Assembly: GCF_009834915.1 (NCBI RefSeq)
Contig: NZ_WVHS01000001.1
Coordinates: forward strand, 1,302,001-1,366,000
Length of the DNA stretch: 64,000 nucleotides
From: Hufsiella ginkgonis
Lineage (GTDB): Bacteria > Bacteroidota > Bacteroidia > Sphingobacteriales > Sphingobacteriaceae
Reading direction: 5' to 3'
Positions 1 through 8,879 of this stretch are shown piece by piece. Made by a program: the position numbers and the translations under genes. How positions within the stretch are numbered: position 1 is the first letter of the stretch; each line of letters opens with the position of its first letter. Under the pieces are notes generated by a model. That model saw only the letters and a list, made by a program, of their open reading frames with translations. It was not told the DNA's origin and did no database searches.

Positions 1-520
1 TGATAAATGAAACCACCAGCCAGGCCACATAATTTTGCACCGGCACGTGGTTATCCTCCCAGCGCCAGTAATTATATTTAACCGCTACGGGCTCGATCAG
101 GCGGTCGAGTGCAGCCAATAGCATCGCCCCGGCAAATGCCGCCAGCCACCTGTTCTTTATCCCGAGATAAGCCGTTACCGCGCCCGCGCCGCAAACCAGC
201 AGCACCCAGTTCAGCCCGATGAGCAGCGGCACCCCGCCTGCCTTAACGCCAAGCGTGCTTCCATAGGCATAGTGACCAAAAATAACGCCCGTTTTAACGC
301 CGGCAAGCTCTACCAGGAAGCCCCCGGTGTATACCAGACTTACGGCCCGCCAGAAACGGTGGTTCCGCTCCCGTTGGTCGGCGATCAATAAACCTCCCAT
401 CAGCAGCAGGTGAAAAGGCACGATCGCGAGGAACAGGCTCTCGGTATCCGCAAGAAGGAAGCCCGCTAGTCCTACCGCATGAAACAGCACCACCAATGCG
501 GCCGCACCATATCTTTTCAC
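1..520 (-). CDS. CruF-like carotenoid biosynthesis membrane protein (DUF422), 3' part beyond window
   Basis: Partial gene read from a GTG at 520 down to the window edge, about 173 residues. The translation is a polytopic membrane protein with hydrophobic stretches near residues 5-25, 30-45, 55-75, 95-115 and 120-140, and contains FGHYAYGS and a late LDRLIEPVAVKYNYWRWE segment typical of the DUF422/CruF family. CruF enzymes hydrate the end group of acyclic or monocyclic carotenoids. The start overlaps the upstream glycosyltransferase stop by four bases (GTGA), so translational coupling is likely. Together with the CrtD-like, acyltransferase and GT2 genes it suggests synthesis of a hydroxylated, glycosylated and acylated carotenoid. 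Family assignment rests on context plus these motifs. Confidence 0.78.
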   Translation of the reverse strand, partial: MKRYGAAALVVLFHAVGLAGFLLADTESLFLAIVPFHLLLMGGLLIADQRERNHRFWRAVSLVYTGGFLVELAGVKTGVIFGHYAYGSTLGVKAGGVPLLIGLNWVLLVCGAGAVTAYLGIKNRWLAAFAGAMLLAALDRLIEPVAVKYNYWRWEDNHVPVQNYVAWLVVSFI

Positions 521-1608
521 GAAGCGATCTTGCGGCCTTTCCATGTGGCTGATCGGGATAAATGATGTTTTATAGATAATATGGCGATGACGAGCAATGC
601 CACCATCTGCAGCGGGTGCAGCAATACGTTCAGTGCCAGGTTCTGCCCGGCGCTGAGCGATGAGAGGATGCGCGACAGCACGATCAGCGTAAGCGCAAAG
701 AACAACAGCGACAGGTCGAGATATATAGCGATAAAAACTGGCCCGGCCATTACCAGCATCAGGTAGATCAGCAAGCCGGGAATACTGTTAGAAAACCCCG
801 CCAGCAGGTTTTTGCTGAACCCATTCAATGCCTCGAACAGGCCGGTGTACATGCGGCAGGAAATATGCCCGTTGGCAAGTAACGCTTCCCCCCGCAAACC
901 ACCGGCTTTTACGAGGCGCATGATAGCGATGTCTTCGGCCACCTGCTGTTTTACCTGCTCATGCCATTGGTGACGATGATAATCGCTTGCCTCAAAAAGC
1001 ATGAACTGGCCGCTGGCCGCAGCGAAAGCAGGGTTTGCCGACAACCTTACCAATCTTAAAGGCAGCAGGTTAAGCAGGATAAAATGCATCAGCGGTACCA
1101 CCAGCCGTTCGCCCGCCGTAACCATCACCTGGTTGGTGAACAGGCTTAGCAGCGATAAGCGAAGCAGCTTGATGCGGTGTACCGAGTGATTGATCAGCCC
1201 GGCGCCGACGGTTTCATCCGCGTCCAGGAACAGGAGGTACTTTCCACGCGCCAGGCCGGACAGCTGGTGGCAGGCGTAGTTTTTCCCGAGCCAGTTTGCT
1301 GGAAGCGGTTTCCCGGGGATCACGGTAATGCGGGGATCGTGTTTTGCAAATGTTTCGCAAACAATGGCAGTTTGGTCGGTAGAGCCATCGTCGAGAATCA
1401 GTACCTCGAAATTTTCGTAATCCTGGTCGAGCAGGGATTGAAGCAGCCGCCCGATGTTCTTTTCCTCGTTGCGTACGGGAATGAGCACGGAAACAAGGTC
1501 ATGGTACTGCCTGGGCGACCCCGTGAGTTTCGGGTTAGAGATATAATTGAACAGCGTAACGGTGAACCGCAGGATCAGGAAAAAGAAGATAATATAAAAG
1601 AGGACCAT
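517..1608 (-). CDS. Family 2 glycosyltransferase, probable carotenoid glycosyltransferase (CruG-like)
   Basis: 363 residues. An N-terminal membrane helix (residues 1-20) is followed by a GT-A fold: SVLIPVRNEEKNI near 40-53, ILDDGSTD near 71-78, and the metal-binding LFLDADE near 124-130. Two or three C-terminal hydrophobic segments (about 275-350) anchor it in the inner membrane. The NWLGKNYA segment is shared with HpnB/CruG-type membrane glycosyltransferases. It lies between a PlsC-like acyltransferase (3-base gap) and a CruF-like gene (4-base overlap), so sugar transfer to a hydroxycarotenoid is the most likely role. Sugar and acceptor cannot be read from the sequence. A second enzyme of the same broad type is at 47848-48972. 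Confidence 0.85.
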   Translation of the reverse strand: MVLFYIIFFFLILRFTVTLFNYISNPKLTGSPRQYHDLVSVLIPVRNEEKNIGRLLQSLLDQDYENFEVLILDDGSTDQTAIVCETFAKHDPRITVIPGKPLPANWLGKNYACHQLSGLARGKYLLFLDADETVGAGLINHSVHRIKLLRLSLLSLFTNQVMVTAGERLVVPLMHFILLNLLPLRLVRLSANPAFAAASGQFMLFEASDYHRHQWHEQVKQQVAEDIAIMRLVKAGGLRGEALLANGHISCRMYTGLFEALNGFSKNLLAGFSNSIPGLLIYLMLVMAGPVFIAIYLDLSLLFFALTLIVLSRILSSLSAGQNLALNVLLHPLQMVALLVIAILSIKHHLSRSATWKGRKIAS

Positions 1609-1611
1609 TAT

Positions 1612-2235
1612 TTACACCGTGATTTTCGCTTGTTGCAGCCGTGCATTTTCGTAATGCTTGTTATATGCGTCGTTGATCAGTGCCAGGCTTGTCTCCGTTG
1701 CAGGCATCCATTGTTCCAGGTAACAGGTAACGGACGGCTTACGGTGCTGGAAATAATCAACGAACAGCGAGGCAAAAAGGTATTGAAAATTTGCGGCCGA
1801 ACGACTCACCAGTTGTAACAATCCTTTTTCAAACCGGATGTGGTGCGCGTGACCCGAATGCAGTTTCCCCTGCGGGAAAATGAGCACGAGGTTTTCCGGG
1901 TCATCCAGCAGCCGGGCCGCAAACTCCAGTGAAGTGAGGAGATCTCTTGATCGCTTTTTCACCGAAAATGCCCCGAGATACTTAAAGAACCACACTTTCC
2001 GGTGATTTTCTTCGGTAACCATCACATGGAATTTTTTATGAAGAAATTTTTTATTGAGGTGAAAGATCACGAAAGCATCCCACCAGGAAGAATGGTTAGC
2101 CAATAAGAGAACGGCACGACCGGGTTCCAGCGTTATTTCTTTAAAAACCACCTGGTGAAAATCGGAACGGATGATCCTGGAAATGTACCAGGAAAAGAAG
2201 GTGTAAACAAGGTTATTGGTGCGGGGACTAAGCAT
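1612..2235 (-). CDS. PlsC-like 1-acyl-glycerol-phosphate-type acyltransferase, probable carotenoid-glycoside acyltransferase
   Basis: 207 residues. The acyltransferase NHx4D block is present as NHSSWWD near residues 47-53, and the second block appears as FPQGKLHSGH near 120-129 (usual family form FPEG). It probably acts at the inner face of the cytoplasmic membrane, moving an acyl chain to a hydroxyl. Placed between the CrtD-like gene and the GT2 gene in one operon, it fits the last step of an acylated carotenoid glycoside, as known for staphyloxanthin-type pigments. A role in ordinary phospholipid synthesis remains possible, since the fold is the same. Start ATG at 2235 gives the full expected N-terminus. 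Confidence 0.8.
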   Translation of the reverse strand: MLSPRTNNLVYTFFSWYISRIIRSDFHQVVFKEITLEPGRAVLLLANHSSWWDAFVIFHLNKKFLHKKFHVMVTEENHRKVWFFKYLGAFSVKKRSRDLLTSLEFAARLLDDPENLVLIFPQGKLHSGHAHHIRFEKGLLQLVSRSAANFQYLFASLFVDYFQHRKPSVTCYLEQWMPATETSLALINDAYNKHYENARLQQAKITV

Positions 2236-2252
2236 GCAGGTCTAAAGTACGC

Positions 2253-3728
2253 TTATCGTTTAACCTGCCGAAGCATTCCCGCTACAATCTTTGCCGAGAG
2301 CAGCGCCAGCGGGATCCCACCGCCGGGATGCACGCTTCCGCCCGCAAAATAAAGCCCGTGTACGGTCGCCGACCGGTTGGCATGCCGGAGGAACGCCGCA
2401 TATTTACTGTTGGAGCTCGTACCATAAATGGACCCGCGGTACGACGAGGTGTTTTTGCCGATCCCCCTCGGGCCGAGCACGGATTCGGATACGATGGCCG
2501 AAGCGACATCTTTTCCGAGGTTCCTGGAAAGTTTGGTTAAAACGTGCTTCCTGGCCTCGTTAGTCAGCTGTTCCCAGTCCTGTCCCGAATCGGCCGGCAC
2601 GTTAATCATCACGAACCAGTTTTCACAGCCCGGGGGTGCGTCTGCTGCCTCAAGCTTCGCGCTGATGTTCACGTAAACGGTGGGGTCTTCGTAAATGCGC
2701 TGCGCTTTCCAGATGGCGTTGAATTCGGCGGCATAATCCTCGCTAAAGAAAATATTGTGGAGGTCGAGCGACTCTCCCACCGCACCGCTAATCCCCCAGT
2801 AAAAGATCAGTGCCGAGCTGCTCCGTTCCTGGCGAAGTATGTGTTTTGGAGGCCGGATTTTCTTAAGCAGCCGCGTATAGGTAAAATAAACGTCCATGTT
2901 AGAAACTACCGCGTCCGCGGGATGGAATTGCCCCCGGCTGGTAATGCCGGTAACCTTACGGGAGCTCAGCATAATTTCTTGTACCGGGGCGTTGTATTCG
3001 AACGTCACCTGCAGTTCTTCGGCTAACCTTACCAGCGCCCGGGTAATGTTGTACATGCCGCCTTGCGGGAACCAGGCGCCGAAATGGTGCTCGAGATGAG
3101 GGATCACGTTGAGCGTGGCGGGCGCCTGGTAGGGGTCGGACCCGTTGTACGTGGCGTACCGGTTAAAAAGCTGGATGGTCTTAGCATCGCGGAAGCGGCG
3201 GCTGTTTGCCTCGTTCATGGTGCGGAAAGGGTCGATCGCCGGCAGGCGAAGCAGCGACCGCAAGGTTTGCAGGTTCAGGTAGGAACGGACCTTGTGCAGC
3301 GACCGTTCCAGGAAAACCGGCGATGTGATCCCGTAGATCTCCCCGCTTTTGGCCAGGAATTTTTTTACGGCGACGGCATTATCCGCCGTATGTGCGGCTA
3401 CTTCCCGGGCAAACCGGTCGGCGTCTGCCCATGCGGAAATCGACGTACCATCTTCGTAGAAATAGTTGCAAACGAGGTCCAGTTTACTGCAGGTAAAATA
3501 ATCCCGCGGATTTTTACCTGCCAGCAGGAACAGCTCATCCACGTATTGCGGCATGGTGAACAGGCTCGGGCCTGCATCAAAGCGGAAACCATTTTCCCTG
3601 ATCTCGGCAAGCTTCCCGCCAGGATAACTGTTTTGTTCAAAAACCGTCACATCGTATCCTTGGACCGCTGCGCGTATGGCGGTCGCGATACCTGCAACTC
3701 CGGCACCAATAACGATCAGCTTTGGCAT
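2253..3728 (-). CDS. crtD: Phytoene desaturase-family FAD oxidoreductase, CrtD-like (hydroxycarotenoid 3,4-desaturase)
   Basis: 491 residues, normal length for the CrtI/CrtD family. N-terminal dinucleotide fold VIGAGVAGIATAIRAA (residues 5-20) with the acidic FEQ strand end and PGGKL follow-up; the C-terminal FAD/substrate signature reads YFAGGSVHPGGGIPLALLS (about 460-478), the form typical of Bacteroidota CrtD rather than canonical CrtI. CrtD desaturates the 3,4 bond of 1-hydroxycarotenoids made by CruF-like hydratases, and a CruF-like gene is in the same operon. No crtB, crtE or crtY is in the window, so the early pathway must be elsewhere. CrtI activity cannot be excluded from sequence alone. 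Confidence 0.82.
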   Translation of the reverse strand: MPKLIVIGAGVAGIATAIRAAVQGYDVTVFEQNSYPGGKLAEIRENGFRFDAGPSLFTMPQYVDELFLLAGKNPRDYFTCSKLDLVCNYFYEDGTSISAWADADRFAREVAAHTADNAVAVKKFLAKSGEIYGITSPVFLERSLHKVRSYLNLQTLRSLLRLPAIDPFRTMNEANSRRFRDAKTIQLFNRYATYNGSDPYQAPATLNVIPHLEHHFGAWFPQGGMYNITRALVRLAEELQVTFEYNAPVQEIMLSSRKVTGITSRGQFHPADAVVSNMDVYFTYTRLLKKIRPPKHILRQERSSSALIFYWGISGAVGESLDLHNIFFSEDYAAEFNAIWKAQRIYEDPTVYVNISAKLEAADAPPGCENWFVMINVPADSGQDWEQLTNEARKHVLTKLSRNLGKDVASAIVSESVLGPRGIGKNTSSYRGSIYGTSSNSKYAAFLRHANRSATVHGLYFAGGSVHPGGGIPLALLSAKIVAGMLRQVKR

Positions 3729-3747
3729 ACAACAACCCGCGCGGGTA

Positions 3748-5460
3748 CTAATTCCAGTTAAGTGCGTCGTAGAAATCCTTCAGCGACTTCTTTTTCGCGG
3801 CAATGCCGGCTTTTACATCGCCGGAGGAGCCGCCGGTCTGCAGGTCGTTCGTGGTATCCAGCGCTTTATCATACCACATCCACCAGGCCTCCACAATGTG
3901 CTGCTCGTCGGCCAATGCCCGCCCGCCCTTAACGGCCGCTTTGCTTAGCTTCAGTTCGGTTTCCAGCCGGGATTTGGCAGCCTCAACAATTTCGTCGCCT
4001 ATGGCACCCGCCGTAACGGCGTCCGCACTTACCAGGGTATAGGCGGTCACCAGGGCGCTCACGCCTACATTCTTCAGGGTAGTTTTAGAAACGTTTTCGA
4101 TCCGGTCGCCGTCGGTATGGTAATACACATCGGTAAAGTGCCACATCAGCAGGCCTGGGATTTTTGCGTTCAGGAAGGGGGTGTGGTCGCTGCCTCCTTC
4201 GTAGGGGTTGCTGTTCACTACCCAGTTCGCAAACTTTCCTTGTTCTTTACACCGGTTAATTACAAAATCGTTAAAGTAATGCGGGAACAGGTCGTTCTCT
4301 TTTACTTCTGAAGCGCCCCATTCGGTATGTTTGTCATCACCTCGGGTCCATACGGCCGAAGGGTCTTTCATCTTTTCGATCAGGAAGGTGCCGCCGGTCT
4401 TTTCCGTGTCTTCGCCCACCATGTCGAGGCTCATGCCCCATTTAATGCCTTTTGCGCGTTCGGCATCGTCGGTGATATACCGCCGGGTAGACACGATCTC
4501 GTCTCCCCATAAAAATGTAAGGGTGCGCATGGGCTTCAGCTTGCCAGATTTTACGAGCTGCGCGGTCACGTTCGCCATTTCGGCAAGCGCTCCAACGCCC
4601 GATGCATTGTCATTTGCGCCCGGTTCCTGCACGTGCGCGCTAAATACAAAGCGCTCGGCCGGCTTTACGTTCCCGCGCACATTGGCTACGATGGTGAGCT
4701 CTTCCGATGGATATGAACGTGCTTTGGCCATCATGTTTACGCTTACTTCGCCTTTGGCCAGCGCGGCTTTTAACCGCTCCTTTGCCTGGTATGATAGCAG
4801 GAAGGCCACCACCTTAGCCCTGCCAGAAACGGAGCTGAACTGGATGGAGTTGGGGTGCTTTTCCGGCTGGGTGTATGCGGGCAGGTTGTACGCCAAAACG
4901 CCAGCGCCGCCCTTTTGCCCGGCAAGGTCGGCTAAACGGCCGATGGATCCTTCGCCAAATAAGATCTTTCCCTGCAGGTCTTTGCCCTCAAGCTCGGCGG
5001 GAGTGCCGCGGCCCACATATACCACGCTGGCCGTAAAACCGCCGTTTACTGTAGAATCAGAATTGATAGCCAGCATATTGCGGTTGGTCTTAAGCTCCAG
5101 CAACGGTTTTGATTCGCCTTTGATGGTGAGCGACGCACTAATGGGCTCCCAGGTAGGCCGGGTCATTTGCCGTTTTTCGATGCGGTAGGTGAGCGGCCCG
5201 TCGGCCTCGCCTTGCTTCTCCGGCACATAGCCCGCTTTTTTCAGGGTTTCCTCCACATTGCGGATGCTCTCGTCAAATCCCTTGTTGCCCGCTATCCGGA
5301 AACGCTTCTCAACGAACGATACGGTATTATAGGCCCGATCGGCATTAAATGCGGTGCGGGTTAGCTCGTAATAGCCGGCAGTAACGGCTTTTATATTCTG
5401 TGCGGTGGCCGCGCCCATCGCCGAAGCGGAGACCAGCAGGAAAACAAGGGATTTTCGCAT
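3748..5460 (-). CDS. Secreted M28 family zinc aminopeptidase with PA domain
   Basis: 570 residues from the ATG at 5460, chosen because it opens a clean signal peptide (MRKSLVFLLVSASAMGAATA-Q); longer in-frame starts upstream lack one and run into the divergent gene. A protease-associated insert spans roughly residues 130-240. The M28 metal sites are visible as SAHVQEPGANDNASG (His and Asp), WGDEI (Glu), DMVGED (Asp) and YYHTDGD (His). Expected role: removal of N-terminal residues from peptides in the periplasm or outside. It ends 19 bases before the crtD-like gene on the same strand and may be cotranscribed, though functional linkage to carotenoids is not evident. The first metal His sits in HVQEP instead of the commoner HYDS. 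Confidence 0.88.
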   Translation of the reverse strand: MRKSLVFLLVSASAMGAATAQNIKAVTAGYYELTRTAFNADRAYNTVSFVEKRFRIAGNKGFDESIRNVEETLKKAGYVPEKQGEADGPLTYRIEKRQMTRPTWEPISASLTIKGESKPLLELKTNRNMLAINSDSTVNGGFTASVVYVGRGTPAELEGKDLQGKILFGEGSIGRLADLAGQKGGAGVLAYNLPAYTQPEKHPNSIQFSSVSGRAKVVAFLLSYQAKERLKAALAKGEVSVNMMAKARSYPSEELTIVANVRGNVKPAERFVFSAHVQEPGANDNASGVGALAEMANVTAQLVKSGKLKPMRTLTFLWGDEIVSTRRYITDDAERAKGIKWGMSLDMVGEDTEKTGGTFLIEKMKDPSAVWTRGDDKHTEWGASEVKENDLFPHYFNDFVINRCKEQGKFANWVVNSNPYEGGSDHTPFLNAKIPGLLMWHFTDVYYHTDGDRIENVSKTTLKNVGVSALVTAYTLVSADAVTAGAIGDEIVEAAKSRLETELKLSKAAVKGGRALADEQHIVEAWWMWYDKALDTTNDLQTGGSSGDVKAGIAAKKKSLKDFYDALNWN

Positions 5461-5553
5461 AAGGGATTGTTTGGGTAAAGATAAGAATTTCATTGCGGCT
5501 GCGTTATCCTGCAACCTTCGCGCATCCGGGCGCGTCATAAAAGTATTAAACAG

Positions 5554-5560
5554 AAAGGAG
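5554..5560 (+). promoter_or_regulatory. Shine-Dalgarno-like AAAGGAG before the DUF4476 gene
   Basis: AAAGGAG lies six bases before the ATG at 5567. Such strong ribosome binding sites are uncommon in this phylum, and it decides in favour of the ATG at 5567 over the in-frame codon at 5405, which would lie inside the divergent peptidase gene. Confidence 0.55.
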
Positions 5561-5566
5561 CAAGTC

Positions 5567-6262
5567 ATGAGAATATACATTTTACTGGCAGTTTTATTCA
5601 GCCCGATAGCCGCCAGGTGCCAGGTCACTACCAGCGATGCGGAATTATTCATTGCAATAAAAGAAACCGGGAAATACGAGATCTCGGTCGACGATGAGTC
5701 GATCTCCTCCCGTGCGGGCCGGTTCCGGTTTTTCGAGCTCGAGCCGGGCAATGCCCTGGTTACCATTAACGTAGCCGGTAAACAAGTCTTTCGCCGCGAA
5801 GTATCCCTTAAAGCAGGCACACGTACCATGGCCTCTTTTAGCACGGCTGATGGGTTTAAGCTGAACGACGAGTTGCCGATGTATGCCGATGGCCGTTATG
5901 CGCTCGATAATTGGAATGGCGGCATCGTGAGAGAGGAAGAACGCCCCGGCGGAAATAACCGTCCTTTCTTCCGCGAGATGCGCCCCGAAGAGTTTGCCGG
6001 GCTCTTTAACTCTTATAAAAAGGAAACGTTCGACGATGGCAAGCTGCGTTTTCTCCAGGTCACGCTGCGCAACAACCGCCTTTCCGTGAACCAGCTGATA
6101 CAGTTACTGCAGCGCATCACCTTTGATGATAACCGCCTGGTTGCCGCCGTTAACTGTTACCCGGCTGTTTACGACCGCGGTAACTTCTTTAAGATCAGGG
6201 ATATATTTAACTACCGGATCACAAAGGATAAGTTCGATGCGTTCCTGTTACGGCAGGGTTAA
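5567..6262 (+). CDS. Secreted DUF4476 domain protein
   Basis: 231 residues from the ATG at 5567, which begins a signal peptide (MRIYILLAVLFSPIAARC). Residues about 20-100 look like a small beta-rich domain (YEISVDDESISSRAGRFRFFELEPG); the C-terminal 90 residues match the DUF4476 pattern of Bacteroidota: REMRPEEFAGLFNSYKKETFDDGKL, then an alternation of short helices ending in YNYRITKDKFD-like sequence. DUF4476 function is not known. The gene is divergent from the M28 peptidase across 106 bases, which should hold both promoters. Product is probably periplasmic or outer-membrane associated. Confidence 0.75.
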   Translation: MRIYILLAVLFSPIAARCQVTTSDAELFIAIKETGKYEISVDDESISSRAGRFRFFELEPGNALVTINVAGKQVFRREVSLKAGTRTMASFSTADGFKLNDELPMYADGRYALDNWNGGIVREEERPGGNNRPFFREMRPEEFAGLFNSYKKETFDDGKLRFLQVTLRNNRLSVNQLIQLLQRITFDDNRLVAAVNCYPAVYDRGNFFKIRDIFNYRITKDKFDAFLLRQG

Positions 6263-6271
6263 CCGCCTGGG

Positions 6272-6657
6272 GCTTAGCTTCGAGGGCGGTTTCCACGGAT
6301 TTCCTGACCCAGTTCTTTAAGCTTGAACTTCTTGCCGTTAATGTCGCTACGCTAAAGGGCGGATCTTTTCGCCGGTAGTAAAATAGGAAGACTCGCGGGG
6401 GCCTGGGCATGTTTGCGAATGGCGTTCGCGGTCTTCGGCCGTTTTTTCATGATCATGTGCACGAACTCCGTGCGCCCGGTATCGGCGGGTTTGCCCATCA
6501 GCTTATAGTCGCCGCTGCGCATCATGAACTGCCACACGGCATAAGGAAGCCGGGCGCCCGCCGAATCGGTAACTACCGAAGATTCATTAAGAACGATGCG
6601 TGTAGGTTGCGCGCTGGCGAAGACGCTGATCCCGCCAGGAGGAAAACCGGGATGAGT
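6272..6657 (-). pseudogene. Decayed TlpA/redoxin-type gene remnant
   Basis: No intact frame, but the minus strand carries collinear pieces of a Bacteroidota secreted TlpA-type protein in shifting frames: a signal-peptide-like LIPVFLLAG, then a frame shift into VFASAQPTRIVLNESSVVTD and YAVWQFMMRSGDYKLMG, then a shift into RESSYFTTGEKIRP, then another into DINGKKFKLKELG, the usual segment just before the thioredoxin fold. The thioredoxin domain with its CxxC is missing, and a stop precedes the signal-peptide frame. At least three frame changes plus loss of the catalytic domain make this a pseudogene. It sits directly after the transporter gene on the same strand, so it may be a trailing former operon member. 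Confidence 0.7.
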
Positions 6658-6659
6658 TT

Positions 6660-7889
6660 TTAATGGACATAAGGGCTTGGTTGATCGCTGACCCCTAAAG
6701 ATAGCGATTTAATCTTTTTACGCCCTGTTGCCAGTATAACGAATGCCGCCAGCGACGTGCCGAGCATAATAGCTACCATGGGCACTGCCGACCGTACATC
6801 AAACAACCCCACCATCGCGGAAGCGAATGCCCCGAACGCCATTTGCAAACAGCCGAGCAGGGCTGATGCGCTGCCTGCATTTTTCGTAAAAGGCGACATG
6901 GCAAGCGCCGAAGCGTTCGGAAAGGTGAAACCCACACAGAACAGGTAAAAAAAGAGCAGCACAAGGGTTGCTTCGAGCCCATACCAGCCCGCCATCGTGC
7001 CCGCCAAAAATACGATGGCCACCACCAGCTGCACCGCCAGCGCACCGAAGATGAGCTGCTCGCTGGTGTATTTGCGCAGCAGCAAGGTATTTACCTGTCC
7101 CGAGCCGATAAAGCCAATGGAAAGAACGGCGAAAATTATTCCGTACGTTTTAGGGCTTACGCTGAAAATATCCATAAACACCATAGGCGAGCCGGATACG
7201 TACACGAACAACCCCGCGAAGGCGATAGCCCCGGAAAAGGCGTACGTATAAAATGCAGGCTCCTTAAGCACCGACAGGAAACCGGAAAGAATAGGGCCCG
7301 GTTTGAGCGAGAACGCCGGGTCGGGCGCATAACTTTCCGGGAGCCATAGCGCCGCTGCCGCGAGGATAAGCGCACAAATGACAAGCAGTAAGATAAATAC
7401 CGAGTGCCAGCCATAAGCGGTAATGAGGTAGCCCCCGGCTGTGGGGGCGATCATGGGTGACGTGCCTACCACCAGCATCAGCAGGGAAAAAACCTTGGCG
7501 TTGTCCTTTACCGGGAAAAGGTCGCGCACCATGGCGACGGCTGTTACCGATGCCGCGCAGCCGCCCACGGCCTGTACTAGCCGCCACGCGATAAGCGCAC
7601 CGATGCTGTGGGCGGTCATACAGGCTGCCGACGCCGCGATGTATATGAGTAAGCCGGCGTAAAGCGGTTTTTTCCGGCCGAAACGGTCTAGCAACGGTCC
7701 GTATAAAAGCTGGCCTGCGGCGATGCCGACAAAATAGCTCGACAAAGAAAGCGACACGCTGGCGACCGTGGTGTGCAGGTCTTCGGCAATGACCGGGAAC
7801 CCCGGCAGGTACATGTCGATAGAAAACGGGCTGAGCGCCGTTAAGGTGCCCAGGATAAAAACGAGGAAATAATATCTTTTTTTCGTCAT
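6660..7889 (-). CDS. Bcr/CflA family multidrug efflux MFS transporter
   Basis: 409 residues with twelve predicted membrane helices, the normal size of the family. The Bcr/CflA hallmarks are visible: SPFSIDMYLPGFP at helix 1, the MFS motif A as GPLLDRFGRKKPL between helices 2 and 3, and VQAVGGCAASV in helix 4. It should export small amphiphilic drugs or metabolites across the inner membrane using the proton gradient. It is the last intact gene of a minus-strand run starting with a MocR regulator, six bases after the Gfo/Idh gene, so its expression probably follows that regulator. Substrate is unknown. Confidence 0.88.
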   Translation of the reverse strand: MTKKRYYFLVFILGTLTALSPFSIDMYLPGFPVIAEDLHTTVASVSLSLSSYFVGIAAGQLLYGPLLDRFGRKKPLYAGLLIYIAASAACMTAHSIGALIAWRLVQAVGGCAASVTAVAMVRDLFPVKDNAKVFSLLMLVVGTSPMIAPTAGGYLITAYGWHSVFILLLVICALILAAAALWLPESYAPDPAFSLKPGPILSGFLSVLKEPAFYTYAFSGAIAFAGLFVYVSGSPMVFMDIFSVSPKTYGIIFAVLSIGFIGSGQVNTLLLRKYTSEQLIFGALAVQLVVAIVFLAGTMAGWYGLEATLVLLFFYLFCVGFTFPNASALAMSPFTKNAGSASALLGCLQMAFGAFASAMVGLFDVRSAVPMVAIMLGTSLAAFVILATGRKKIKSLSLGVSDQPSPYVH

Positions 7890-7895
7890 GCTATG

Positions 7896-8873
7896 TTATT
7901 TCCCGGTGAAACGGTCTATGATGGTTAATACTTTAATACCCGCTTCTGCGGGACAGGGATTTTCTGCCGCCTCTCCCGAAAAGTAGCGTACCACTTCGGC
8001 GATCATGGGCTGCTGAATGTGCTGGGGGTGTTCGAACCGGTGGACCGCCACCTCGCCGCCAGTATGAAGGCTTACTTCGTTTCCATGGAACGGGAAAACG
8101 ATCTTGCCAAGCGAACCGATAATTTCACACTCATCCGAAGCAAATTCTTTAGGGACATTGAAACACCATGCCCCGGTGCAAAACACTTCGCCGGGGAAAA
8201 CCAGCTGCCCCATCACGATATCGTCGGCGCGGTTCATTTTCGCCTGGTTGGCAGAATGGCCGTGTATACTGAGCGGCTCGCCAAAAAAATAAAGCATCAG
8301 GTCGATGTGGTGCGGCGCCATATCATGAAAGAGCCCGCCGCCCGAAATCGCCGGATCGACCCGCCAGTTTTCTTCGGAGTTGGCAACGAGCGCCGATGCT
8401 TTCGGTTGGAAAAAGCGGATCGTCACCAGGCTGACATCGCCGATCTCGTTTAGCAGCGTTTTTACTTTCCGGAACATGGGTAATGCCCGGCGATAATGCG
8501 CCACGGTGAGTTTCGTGCCGGTTTGCGCGGCTGCGGCGGCCATGCGCCGGCAGCTTTCGGCATCCAGCGACATCGGTTTTTCTACGTAAACCGGTTTGCC
8601 TGCGGTTAGCGAAGCGATGGTATACTCTTCATGGGGTCCGGGAGGCGTGGCTACGTAAACGGCATTGATACCAGGGTCGTTTATCAAATCCTGTGCATCT
8701 CCGTAAAACGAAGGCACCTGGTGACGGCGTGCGTAATCGGCGGCCTTTTCTTTGTCGCGGCGCATCACCGCCGAAAGCACAGAGCCGTTGATCTTATTAA
8801 AAGCGGGACCGCTCTTTATTTCATTCACGTCGCCGCAGCCGATAATGCCCCAGGAGATGGTTTTCATAGCCAT
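7896..8873 (-). CDS. Gfo/Idh/MocA family NAD(P)-dependent oxidoreductase
   Basis: 325 residues. N-terminal Rossmann fold with WGIIGCGDVNE near residues 7-17 and the family signature EKPMSLDAESC near 97-107 containing the conserved EKP lysine; C-terminal alpha/beta substrate domain with GGGLFHDMAPHHIDLM near 178-193. Such enzymes oxidise or reduce sugars, inositols or related compounds. The ATG at 8873 or the one at 8867 (MKTISWG) could be the start. It lies 6-7 bases from genes on both sides in the mocR-truC-oxidoreductase-transporter run. The substrate cannot be inferred. Confidence 0.86.
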   Translation of the reverse strand: MAMKTISWGIIGCGDVNEIKSGPAFNKINGSVLSAVMRRDKEKAADYARRHQVPSFYGDAQDLINDPGINAVYVATPPGPHEEYTIASLTAGKPVYVEKPMSLDAESCRRMAAAAAQTGTKLTVAHYRRALPMFRKVKTLLNEIGDVSLVTIRFFQPKASALVANSEENWRVDPAISGGGLFHDMAPHHIDLMLYFFGEPLSIHGHSANQAKMNRADDIVMGQLVFPGEVFCTGAWCFNVPKEFASDECEIIGSLGKIVFPFHGNEVSLHTGGEVAVHRFEHPQHIQQPMIAEVVRYFSGEAAENPCPAEAGIKVLTIIDRFTGK

Positions 8874-8879
8874 TATTTT

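Noticed and set aside
5461-5844. Longer start for the M28 peptidase
   Set aside because: The extension overlaps the divergent DUF4476 gene and places the signal peptide internally.
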